A stretch of DNA of 64,000 nt from Candidatus Omnitrophota bacterium. GTDB lineage: Bacteria; Hinthialibacterota; Hinthialibacteria; OLB16. Shown piece after piece: positions 51,454-58,667 of the stretch (position 1 is its first letter; every line of letters starts with the position of its first letter). Below the pieces are notes generated by a model. It was given only the letters and a program-made list of their open reading frames with translations. It did no database searches and was not told where the DNA came from. The position numbers and the translations under genes were made by a program. The DNA is taken from assembly GCA_020632575.1 (NCBI GenBank), contig JACKFH010000006.1, positions 124,001-188,000 of the forward strand, read 5' to 3'.

Positions 51454-51549
51454 ATGCCTTCTGGCAAGAAAAGAAAGCGCATGAAAATGGCCACGCACAA
51501 GCGTCGCAAGAAACTGCGCCAGAATCGTCACAAGAAGAAGAAGAAATAA
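51454..51549 (+). CDS. 31-residue COX24/AURKAIP1-type (bS22-like) ribosome-associated protein
   Basis: MPSGKKRKRMKMATHKRRKK, then LRQNRHKKKKK: 31 residues, 18 of them Lys or Arg. This is the tiny basic protein family with an AURKAIP1/COX24 domain found in Bacteroidota, Spirochaetota and relatives, where it binds the small ribosomal subunit. AAGGAG at 51439-51444 precedes the start. spoVG follows 101 bases on, same strand. Short enough to be missed by gene callers. Confidence 0.9.
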   Translation: MPSGKKRKRMKMATHKRRKKLRQNRHKKKKK

Positions 51550-51570
51550 TCGCCCTGTGATGATGAGACT

Positions 51571-51650
51571 CTCTCCTTTCCCCGCCCTGTGTGGCGGGGA
51601 AATCAGCCTCTCGCCGAAGGTGAATTCGGTGTGAGAAAGGAGGTGAGAAT
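51571..51650 (+). promoter_or_regulatory. Structured leader of spoVG with possible SD-sequestering element
   Basis: A 10-bp hairpin (51577-51586 with 51593-51602, loop CTGTGT) has no U-run and so is not a terminator. A second hairpin, CCGAA/TTCGG, lies at 51614-51629. CTCCTTTC (51573-51580) is complementary to GAAAGGAG in the very strong Shine-Dalgarno GAAAGGAGGTG (51635-51645). Pairing of these would mask the ribosome-binding site and compete with the first hairpin. A switch is inference. Confidence 0.5.
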
Positions 51651-52013
51651 ATGGAGATCACTGAGGTTCGAGTCTATCCCGTCAATCAAAACGACGATCG
51701 GCTCTTGGCTTTCGCGACCATTACGTTCGAGCACGCTTTTGTTGTGCGCGATCTGAGAATCATCCGGGGAAAGAATGGTCTATTTGTAGCGATGCCCAGC
51801 CGGAAGCGTCATGATGGGACCTACTCCGATGTGGCGCACCCGCTCGGTCAGGATCTACGGAGCCAGATCGAAGAGAAAGTCATCGGGGAATTTAACGCCG
51901 TCACCATGCAAAATGACGATGCTGTCGAAATGCCAGCAACCTCGGCAAGTTCAGAGACCGCGTCCGAATCCGTGGGAAAGCAGGAGCCGACCCCGGAGAA
52001 GATCGCGGTTTAG
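51651..52013 (+). CDS. spoVG: SpoVG family RNA/DNA-binding regulator
   Basis: 120-residue SpoVG: EITEVRVYPVNQNDDRLLAF, FVVRDLRIIRGKNGLFVAMP and SRKRHDGTYSDVAHPLGQDL are nearly invariant in the family. It binds nucleic acid and regulates diverse genes; in many non-sporulating bacteria its target is unknown. The C-terminal ~25 residues (MPATSASSETASESV) are a low-complexity tail. It has a near-perfect ribosome-binding site and a terminator downstream. Confidence 0.95.
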   Translation: MEITEVRVYPVNQNDDRLLAFATITFEHAFVVRDLRIIRGKNGLFVAMPSRKRHDGTYSDVAHPLGQDLRSQIEEKVIGEFNAVTMQNDDAVEMPATSASSETASESVGKQEPTPEKIAV

Positions 52014-52132
52014 GACACCAGGGCGTCCGATGATCTCCTCTCAAAAGCGAAGATGATGGACTGCAATATAAGAATGAATGATGGGTGTTCTTATCGCTCC
52101 CATTCCATTCATCGGGAGACAATCAAATAAAG

Positions 52133-52176
52133 CTGGGAGAGTTCTCTTCGGAGGGCTCTCCCAGTTTTCGTTTTCT
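52133..52176 (+). terminator. Rho-independent terminator downstream of spoVG
   Basis: A 9-bp stem CTGGGAGAG (52133-52141) with CTCTCCCAG (52156-52164) is followed by TTTTCGTTTTCTT. A weaker hairpin, ATAAGAA/TTCTTAT, lies at about 52070-52094. Confidence 0.85.
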
Positions 52177-52905
52177 TCACCCCTTAATCCCCCCAAACGC
52201 GGCGAAGCAAGAGTTTTTATGAAGGATCTCCACTTGATCGAATCCGACCTTTCGGAGGAGTTCCATTTGGTAGGTGACCGGTCGAGGTGAGTCTTCCCTG
52301 TCGATGTAGTCGAACACCTTTTCCCGGTACTCCGAACCTCCAAGCGATTCCAGGTATTGACCATAACGTTCCCACATGAGCGCATGAACCATTTGGGACT
52401 CATGCGACACCATGTCCGTAACCCAAACAGAGCCTCCTGGCGCAGTGATTTCGTAGATCTTTCTAAATGCGGCTTCCCAATCGGCATCGTCTCGAAGGTG
52501 GTGGAGGACTGCGGCGGCGAAGACCACATCGTAGTGGTCGGATGGGAGTTCAATAGTGCGGAAATCGCCCTGGAGAGTCCGGATATCGCCCTCATTGACC
52601 TTCGAGATTCGTTCCCTCGCTCGCTCCAACATCGGGAGGCTCAGGTCGATCAGATCGCAATGGACGGGAGAAACGGATTGGAGAAGTTTGAGCGTGTTGT
52701 TCCCCGCCCCGCAGCCGATATCGAGGATAAGTTTTGGGTGGGGGCAACAGGCCAAGGCGGCCTGGGTGATAAGCTCCATCGCGAGAGGCGCGTCGATGGT
52801 CGCCTGCTGGCCCGTTTCCAGATTCGAGAATCGTTCGACATCGCTGTCGAAACGCTCTTTTATCTGGTCGGTCGTGGATTTTCTCCCAAGCGGTGTGGTT
52901 ACTAT
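52177..52905 (-). CDS. Class I SAM-dependent methyltransferase, start unclear
   Basis: A methyltransferase domain: STTDQIKERFDSDVERFSNL, motif I LILDIGCGAGNNTLKLL, VHCDLIDLSLPMLERARERI, DVVFAAAVLHHL and APGGSVWVTDMV. The conserved part begins near GRKSTTDQ, but no ATG, GTG or TTG lies between it and the stop of the upstream gene; the next in-frame start upstream is a GTG at 53007, 106 bases inside that gene. An ATA at 52903-52905 overlaps the upstream TAG and follows GGAGGG at ribosome-binding distance; it is given here as a tentative start. Substrate unknown. Confidence 0.75.
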   Translation of the reverse strand: MVTTPLGRKSTTDQIKERFDSDVERFSNLETGQQATIDAPLAMELITQAALACCPHPKLILDIGCGAGNNTLKLLQSVSPVHCDLIDLSLPMLERARERISKVNEGDIRTLQGDFRTIELPSDHYDVVFAAAVLHHLRDDADWEAAFRKIYEITAPGGSVWVTDMVSHESQMVHALMWERYGQYLESLGGSEYREKVFDYIDREDSPRPVTYQMELLRKVGFDQVEILHKNSCFAAFGGIKG

Positions 52906-53705
52906 TCCGTCCCTCCGATGAGTTCGATGAGGTCTTTCGGGTTCACCTGACCATCGGGTTCGAGGGGAGAGATGTCCCAATTCAGGTCGCCCGAATTCTG
53001 CACCCACTCCGCTTGAAAGGAGAACAGCGCTGGACCCCCAAGGAACGAGGGCGGCGTGGTGGTCACCGAGAAATCATCGAGAAATCCCTCGCCATCGCTT
53101 GAGGTCTCGATATTAATCCCCGAAAGCGTGGTCACTGTGCTGTCCTTGAACCCCAGGCCTTCGAGGACCATGTCACCGTCCACATAGAGGTTCCAAGTTT
53201 GAGCGTTGTAATCCTGGCGAATGGTGATTCTCTGAAAAGAATCGTTTGAGACATCGACACCGGAGGCGATCCAACTCCCACCACCGCTTCCATTGCCATC
53301 CAAGCCCATGACCCCCTCGGTCACATGAAAGAGGACCAGAGAGCTGCCGGCATCCTCCATCTGGGTCGCGTCCGGAATGAAATCGACGGTCGGACCTTGG
53401 TAAAAACCATCGACATAGATGACTTGTTGCGAAGGCGCGGTTAGGTCACGGCCGATGATTGAGGCGGGTTCGATCATCAACGACTGACTCCCTCGGCGAA
53501 TGCCTCCGGCCACTTCGCTTTGGATCGCGGCGGCGCCATTCGGGTCCGAGATGTTCGACCAATCGTCTTGCCCATCGAGGTTGCCGACAGTAAAAGTGGG
53601 TTCTTCAAAACTTGTCCGGTAAGGGACAGTTTGCGATTGCGCGGCCGATACGAAGGTGGCGATCAAGGCTGAGGCCAAGAGAAAACATCCAAAAAGCGAC
53701 TTCAT
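52902..53705 (-). CDS. Secreted LamG-like protein with dockerin-like tail
   Basis: 267 residues with a signal peptide (LFGCFLLASALIATFVSA). The body is a concanavalin-like beta-sandwich: YRTSFEEPTFTVGNLDGQDD, WNLYVDGDMVLEGLGFKDST and FLDDFSVTTTPPS. The tail, PDGQVNPKDLIELIGGTE, matches the second half of a dockerin-like calcium-binding motif used as a C-terminal anchor in Planctomycetota-like secretomes. Ligand unknown. It precedes the methyltransferase gene with a stop-start overlap. Confidence 0.72.
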   Translation of the reverse strand: MKSLFGCFLLASALIATFVSAAQSQTVPYRTSFEEPTFTVGNLDGQDDWSNISDPNGAAAIQSEVAGGIRRGSQSLMIEPASIIGRDLTAPSQQVIYVDGFYQGPTVDFIPDATQMEDAGSSLVLFHVTEGVMGLDGNGSGGGSWIASGVDVSNDSFQRITIRQDYNAQTWNLYVDGDMVLEGLGFKDSTVTTLSGINIETSSDGEGFLDDFSVTTTPPSFLGGPALFSFQAEWVQNSGDLNWDISPLEPDGQVNPKDLIELIGGTE

Positions 53706-53816
53706 TTAAAAATGTCCTCCGTTAAACAGATCAAGAAAACGTATTCTGAGTTTAGTATAGCCTGGATACTAAGGCAATTTCACAGGTCCTGTCATGCCGG
53801 TCGGTCAGGATTTACC

Positions 53817-54641
53817 CTATTCCCCAAAAGTCCCATCGGGCGTTCCGTCCGGAAAGAGCGCTTTTAGCAGATCGGGGCCGGTCACAGGGTCCCCGGCGAA
53901 AAATGGCACGGGAGCGTCAACATAGTAAGGAAATTCCCTCTGAAGCGGGAAAATCGGCATCCCATCCAGATCGGAGACCCAACCACCCGCCTCTTGGACA
54001 ATGACCGTGACCGCCACAATGTCATGAAGCCTTACTTTGAGATCGGCGCTCCCCCGCATCCGGCCGGTCGAGACCAGGTAGCCGTGATAGGCGATCGATC
54101 CGAGAGACCGCGCGGAGTGATACCGCGAGGCGTACTCGACATGCCCGGGAAATTTTTCTAGGCGAATCTTCGATTGAACCCCGATGACCGAAGTTGGAAT
54201 CAGGGGATCGGTCGAGACATGAATCGGTTTCCCATCGAGGAACGCGCCGCCCCCCGCCTCCGCCCATTGAGTCTTTTTCACCGTCGGAAAATCAAGCACC
54301 CCCAGCACCGGTTTCATTTCCGAGTCCAGCAACCCGACCGAACACCCCCAAAGAGGAATCCCCTCCGAGTAGTTGTGAGTCCCATCGAGGGGGTCGACCA
54401 CCCAGGTGTATCCGTTCGACCCAAGGTCCTGCCCACTCTCCTCGCCGTGAAATCCCGAGCCGGGGAAGAGGGTGAGCAACTTCTCTTTGAGGAATCTCTC
54501 GGCGGCGTGGTCCGCCTCGGTGACCACATCGTCCGGGGTCTTCAGGTCGATATCGATATCCTGCTCGAATTTTTCGAGGAGAATTTGTCCCGCTTCTTTG
54601 GTGATGGTGACAACGTCTTGAAGGTTGAGTGGATGTGACAT
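53817..54641 (-). CDS. Inositol monophosphatase family protein
   Basis: Mg2+-dependent phosphatase, 274 residues: VTEADHAAERFLKEKL, the metal-binding Glu pair in GFHGEESGQDLG, WVVDPLDGTHNYSEGIPLWG and a C-terminal RLHDIVAVTVIVQEAGGWVSD (usually WDxAA, here HDIVA). The start at 54641 (MSHPLNLQD) is chosen; an upstream in-frame ATG at 54716 adds non-homologous residues. Could act on inositol phosphate, histidinol phosphate or PAP. Confidence 0.88.
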   Translation of the reverse strand: MSHPLNLQDVVTITKEAGQILLEKFEQDIDIDLKTPDDVVTEADHAAERFLKEKLLTLFPGSGFHGEESGQDLGSNGYTWVVDPLDGTHNYSEGIPLWGCSVGLLDSEMKPVLGVLDFPTVKKTQWAEAGGGAFLDGKPIHVSTDPLIPTSVIGVQSKIRLEKFPGHVEYASRYHSARSLGSIAYHGYLVSTGRMRGSADLKVRLHDIVAVTVIVQEAGGWVSDLDGMPIFPLQREFPYYVDAPVPFFAGDPVTGPDLLKALFPDGTPDGTFGE

Positions 54642-54712
54642 GTGGGGAATGGTAAAGGAAAGCGGGGATGGGGCGTAGCCCTGGCCGACTCGAGATTTCC
54701 AGCGCAAATGAT

Positions 54713-55777
54713 TCACTCGTTTTGTTGTTCATATAGCGGCGTTAAGATGAACCCAAATTGCCCGTCCTTCTTGAAACCATATCCCAGAACCTGGCCCGAA
54801 TCGTTGATATCCGTGGCCTCCATAAAATTGAGCCATTCGGATTTTTCCTCGATCAGATCGGAGAGATTCCTCCAAACGCCATCCCTCAGGACAACCGCCG
54901 AATTTCGATCGCTTGTTCGACCGACAACCGTCCCTTCGCCATTGATGGCGGTGGGGTAAATGTCCTCGCCGAGTGTCTTCACGGAATCCGGTTCCCAGAG
55001 ACAGGCAACATAACCGGTCCTCATTATTCCAGGGGCCTGGGTGCTGGGGGATGAGACGCCGACGATTTGTCCTTTGTCATTCATATCGACTGCGAAACAG
55101 TTTTCGAACCCATCGAGTGGAGGCAATCTTTTCCATCCATCGTTGCGCTTCCAGAGAAACGAGCAAGTCACGGTCCCGTCTTGAGTCGCGGCTTGAATCA
55201 GGACATCGCCAGTGTCATTCAGAGCAATCGGATTTCGAAGGGTCCAGCCGGGGCCGTCGAAGTAGTCGAACCCATCGGTCGCGCTCCAAATGAAGGGCTC
55301 ACAAGCGCCGTGAGCATCGTAGTGGGCGCCAAGAATCATTCCGTCATCGTTGAGATCCACAAAATTCAACGATCGACCTTCCGGCTTTTCAATCGGAAGG
55401 ATGCCGTGGTCCATTCGGTATACGATGTCACTGGGGGAATTCACAAAAACGACCAGCCAACCCTGATCGTTGATGACCATTGCGCGGCTGAAGTCCGTTG
55501 GCGTTACCCCACTGAATTTGTTCCAGATGTTGACCATCCCCTTTTCTTTCGACCAGAAGAAAGCGTGGGCGTTTGTTCCTCCAATCTGGGTTCCCGAAAC
55601 CCCGACAACCTCTCCCCGGTTATTCAGCGCATAGGGCAGGACATCGTTTCCGCCAAGAGATCCTAGTTCTTGGATCCGGTAGGAGAACTCGCTTGGAATC
55701 GGCGACTGACCACAGCCGAGGAGAAAGAGGAGAATAAGAGAACGGAAACCAATAAAGCGCCAGTCATAAGGGTCCAT
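54713..55777 (-). CDS. HAF-repeat lipoprotein
   Basis: 354 residues from the ATG at 55775-55777; the open frame further up is not coding. A lipoprotein signal with lipobox LLGCG follows SLILLFL. The mature protein is built of repeats like ELGSLGGNDVLPYALNNRGE and VVGVSGTQIGGTNAHAFFWS, the HAF pattern (HAFxW after a NxxGxVVG turn), seen at least six times. Such proteins are exported, probably beta-propeller-like; the role is unknown. Confidence 0.78.
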   Translation of the reverse strand: MDPYDWRFIGFRSLILLFLLGCGQSPIPSEFSYRIQELGSLGGNDVLPYALNNRGEVVGVSGTQIGGTNAHAFFWSKEKGMVNIWNKFSGVTPTDFSRAMVINDQGWLVVFVNSPSDIVYRMDHGILPIEKPEGRSLNFVDLNDDGMILGAHYDAHGACEPFIWSATDGFDYFDGPGWTLRNPIALNDTGDVLIQAATQDGTVTCSFLWKRNDGWKRLPPLDGFENCFAVDMNDKGQIVGVSSPSTQAPGIMRTGYVACLWEPDSVKTLGEDIYPTAINGEGTVVGRTSDRNSAVVLRDGVWRNLSDLIEEKSEWLNFMEATDINDSGQVLGYGFKKDGQFGFILTPLYEQQNE

Positions 55778-55877
55778 AGTAATCCTTCTCGCTTTTCCCC
55801 TGTCGATTCTTATTTCCTCTCCTTGCCAGTCGTATGATATCCAATCTCCCGTTTGAGAGGGACAGGTTTTGGGGACA

Positions 55878-56348
55878 TCAGCTCTCGGATGGCGTCGAAG
55901 ACCCCTTGAATTGACGGTCGTACTTGCGTTCCAGGGCGTCCAACTTCCGCGCCAGATCCGCGTGCGAGGCAAGCATTTGCCGCAACCGGACGAAGGCGCG
56001 CATGATTTCGATATTGACCTGGACGGCTCTCTGGCTACGCAGGACACTGGAGAGCATCGCCACTCCTTGCTCGGTGAAAGCGTAGGGGGGTCTGCGTAAG
56101 CCCATTTTTGCACCTGGATTGGACATCACAAATTGTGACCTCCAATTCTCGAGTTCCTCTTTTGTCAGCTGGAACATGAAATCTTCCGGAAACCGCTCCA
56201 TGTTCCGCTTGACCGCCTGTGCGAGGGTCCGAGTTTCAACGCCGTAGAGTTTAGCCAGATCGAAATCGAGCATCACCTTCTCCCCCAGTATCAGGAGAAT
56301 GGATCGCTCGATTTGTTCGAAGGGAACCAGCAAATCTTGTGGAGTCAT
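55878..56348 (-). CDS. ORF6N domain protein with C-terminal frameshift
   Basis: 156 residues with an ORF6N domain, a DNA-binding module of phage and mobile-gene origin: ILGEKVMLDFDLAKLYGVET, then LAQAVKRNMERFPEDFMFQL and PYAFTEQGVAMLSSVLRSQR. After KYDRQFK the frame breaks in GGGG (minus strand of 55902-55905). Adding one base restores the usual ending VFDAIRELMSPKPVPLKREI and stops at 55810, about 30 residues longer. The start ATG overlaps the stop of the small gene upstream (ATGA). Possibly still functional, since the loss is at the very end. Confidence 0.8.
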   Translation of the reverse strand: MTPQDLLVPFEQIERSILLILGEKVMLDFDLAKLYGVETRTLAQAVKRNMERFPEDFMFQLTKEELENWRSQFVMSNPGAKMGLRRPPYAFTEQGVAMLSSVLRSQRAVQVNIEIMRAFVRLRQMLASHADLARKLDALERKYDRQFKGSSTPSES

Positions 56349-56470
56349 GACAGGAACCTCCACGACATTTCGAAGTATTCATCAAACTCGGGGGTGTGCA
56401 ATTGGATCTCGCGATGGGCGATAAAGTGGAGGTCTCTGATCCCTTGCGCACCGGGGTCCTCAGGCTTCAT
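56345..56470 (-). CDS. 41-residue coupled small protein between RhuM and ORF6N
   Basis: An ATG at 56468-56470 lies inside the last codons of the RhuM gene and is preceded by AGAGGGGG; the frame ends with TGA at 56345-56347 overlapping the ORF6N ATG by four bases. The product has even residue use (GIRDLHFIAHREIQLHTPEF, DEYFEMSWRFLS). Overlap at both ends is strong evidence for a translated, coupled gene. It is unrecognised; it may be a small protein or a remnant of a larger one. Confidence 0.6.
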   Translation of the reverse strand: MKPEDPGAQGIRDLHFIAHREIQLHTPEFDEYFEMSWRFLS

Positions 56471-57527
56471 TGTCCCCCTCTTTCGGATTGCCCTCCTCCG
56501 ATTTCTCAATTCCCCTCACCTCGTCCACCATGAGATCGAAATCGCTGGTCGGCAGTTCCGCCAACTTCCGAATTCGATCTGCGTCATATTTCCTAAACTC
56601 CGTGAGAGCGTGTTCCTCGGCAAATTCGTGAGAGATTTGACCCACGTGAGCGAGCACGTCTCGCTCGTTGAACTGAAGGAAGGAGTCCATTCTATCCGCC
56701 CATTCGGTCATGTGCATGGGTTTCTTCCGCCGGGCTTGGTCTTCCGCGTAGTCGAGGTACATCGAAACGATGCGGTTCAGTTCCTGGATCTCCTCGCGCG
56801 TGAGATAGTTTTTGGCGATGGTTACATCTTTCTTTCGGACCGGTCCCTTGGGCGCGTTTTTCCAGGTCGTCAAACCCATGTTCGGTTTCGAGGCGTCGGC
56901 ACGGCCATGCACGATTTCGGCGGCGGTTTGACCATGAATGGCCCAGTGGAGTTTGTTTTGAACAGTCGCGAAAAAAGACTGGGTGATCTCCGATTTGGGA
57001 TCGTAGTCGATACTGGTTGCATAAATGTCGGTGATCTTTTGGTAAAAAAGCCGCTCGGAGGTCCGGATGTCCCGGATGCGCTCGAGGAGTTCGTCGAAGT
57101 AATCCCCCCCGATGGTTCGACCCGCTTTGATGCGCTCATCATCGAGGGTGAACCCCTTCACCAGAAGTTCGGAAAGACGGGCTGTGGCCCATTGGCGAAA
57201 CGCCGTCCCTCGACCGGATCTGACTCGATATCCGACAGCGAGTATGGCATCGAGGTTGTAATGATCGATCAATCGTGAAACCTGCCGTCGACCTTCATTT
57301 TGAACTATCCGGAATTTCCGGATAGTTGCCGATGAATCAAGTTCTCCCTCCTTGTAGATGTTGACCAAATGCTCATTCGTCGTTTTCACTGAAACCTGAT
57401 ACAAGTCGGCGATGAGTCGCTGCGGCAGCCACACCGTCTCCCCATCCAGGCGGACTTGAAGGTTCAACGCGCCATCTTCGTAGATGAGGATTCGCCCCTC
57501 CGGTGGGCGACTTTGGTTTTCCGACAT
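56460..57527 (-). CDS. RhuM family protein
   Basis: 355 residues of the RhuM (virulence protein) family: RILIYEDGALNLQVRLDGET, VWLPQRLIADLYQVSVKTTN, HLVNIYKEGELDSSATIRKF, then HYNLDAILAVGYRVRSGRGT and FRQWATARLSELLVKGFTLD. The N-terminal part is an ORF6N/Bro-like DNA-binding region. The C-terminal part resembles RhuM proteins beside type I restriction loci; the role is unresolved. The start at 57527 (MSENQSRPPEG) is chosen over 57548. First gene of a three-gene coupled operon. Confidence 0.85.
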   Translation of the reverse strand: MSENQSRPPEGRILIYEDGALNLQVRLDGETVWLPQRLIADLYQVSVKTTNEHLVNIYKEGELDSSATIRKFRIVQNEGRRQVSRLIDHYNLDAILAVGYRVRSGRGTAFRQWATARLSELLVKGFTLDDERIKAGRTIGGDYFDELLERIRDIRTSERLFYQKITDIYATSIDYDPKSEITQSFFATVQNKLHWAIHGQTAAEIVHGRADASKPNMGLTTWKNAPKGPVRKKDVTIAKNYLTREEIQELNRIVSMYLDYAEDQARRKKPMHMTEWADRMDSFLQFNERDVLAHVGQISHEFAEEHALTEFRKYDADRIRKLAELPTSDFDLMVDEVRGIEKSEEGNPKEGDNEA

Positions 57528-57665
57528 TTCGGATCGCACTCCACTCACTGCATTTAAGTACAGTTAGCATCCTTTGTCCGGATTGTCACCCCGGGAAAGA
57601 CTTCGAATGGGAATACGATGTGGGAAAGGACCGAGCCGGAGGCGTGATTCAGCATCAGTCCAGCG

Positions 57666-58667
57666 TCAATCTTTTACCCGCACCAACACCTTCCCAAGCG
57701 GCCCTTCATCCAACCTGGTGAAGGCCTCCTGAACTTCCTCGAAGGGAAAGACTTGGTCGATGACCGGGCGTTGGTTGCTCGCATCCAGTTTCTCGACAAT
57801 TCCGGCCCAGGCGATTTGGGCTTCCTCGGCTGTCCAAGCGCCGACTTGGACTCCCTCGATGCGCGTCTGTTTGAAAATGATCTGGCCAAGGACGATTTCG
57901 GACTTGAGACCTGCGAGGAGACCGATGACAAGAATCCGACCGTGTTCGCCGGAAAGGTTGATGCTGGTCTGCAGGAATGGCCCGCCGAGGTTTTCAACCA
58001 CAAGGTGGACTCGTTCCTCACCGAGAATTGCTTTGGCTTCTTCCTCCATTTTTCCGGGGTCGCTGGAATCGAGGGCGTGATCGGCGCCAAGGTCGAGGAG
58101 TTCCTTCCGCTTCTCTTCCTTGCGCGACATGGCGAAGACACGACAACCGAAGGCTTTGGCCAATTGGATCGCCGCGGTGCCGACCCCACCGCTACTGCCG
58201 GTAACCAGAACAGTTTGACCCGGATGAATCTCGCCTTGATGGACCAATGCTCGCCATGCGGTCAGGTGAACGAGTGGGGCCGCGGCGCCTTCCTCGAAGG
58301 ACCATCCATCGGGCAAGGGAGCCAGCGACTCCTCGGGGACGGTGACAAACTCGGCGAGGGTTCCATCGCGACGAACGCCGATATCGCTCCGGAGAATGAC
58401 CACCGAATCGCCTTCTTTGAATCGTCCCGAATTTCCAGGTTTTACAATCCGGCCGGAGCCATCTCGCCCCACCGCCATCGGCGGTTTCCCGGGTCGCGGA
58501 TACATCTTGTTCACCAAGAACTTGTCGGCGGGATTGAGCGCTGCATACTCCAACTCGACAAGCGACTCGTCTGCCCCGGGCTCGGGAGTGGGGACCTCGT
58601 CCAATTGGAGGTTCTCGATCGGTCCAAATTCGTGAAATCGCCAGATACGCATGAGGTGCTCTTTCAT
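57666..58667 (-). CDS. Zinc-independent MDR (quinone oxidoreductase-like) dehydrogenase
   Basis: 333 residues: MRIWRFHEFGPIENLQLDEV, LEYAALNPADKFLVNKMYP, GRDGSGRIVKPGNSGRFKEG and the NADPH motif VLVTGSSGGVGTAAIQLAKA. No catalytic zinc ligands, so of the quinone-oxidoreductase/zeta-crystallin type. Its ATG overlaps the stop of the upstream surface-protein gene (ATGA at 58664-58667), showing translational coupling to a gene with which it has no obvious biochemical link. Confidence 0.87.
   Translation of the reverse strand: MKEHLMRIWRFHEFGPIENLQLDEVPTPEPGADESLVELEYAALNPADKFLVNKMYPRPGKPPMAVGRDGSGRIVKPGNSGRFKEGDSVVILRSDIGVRRDGTLAEFVTVPEESLAPLPDGWSFEEGAAAPLVHLTAWRALVHQGEIHPGQTVLVTGSSGGVGTAAIQLAKAFGCRVFAMSRKEEKRKELLDLGADHALDSSDPGKMEEEAKAILGEERVHLVVENLGGPFLQTSINLSGEHGRILVIGLLAGLKSEIVLGQIIFKQTRIEGVQVGAWTAEEAQIAWAGIVEKLDASNQRPVIDQVFPFEEVQEAFTRLDEGPLGKVLVRVKD

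Noticed and set aside
55778..56113. N-terminal extension of the HAF lipoprotein to 56113
   Set aside because: The extension overlaps the ORF6N gene in another frame and would bury the lipoprotein signal, which begins at 55777.
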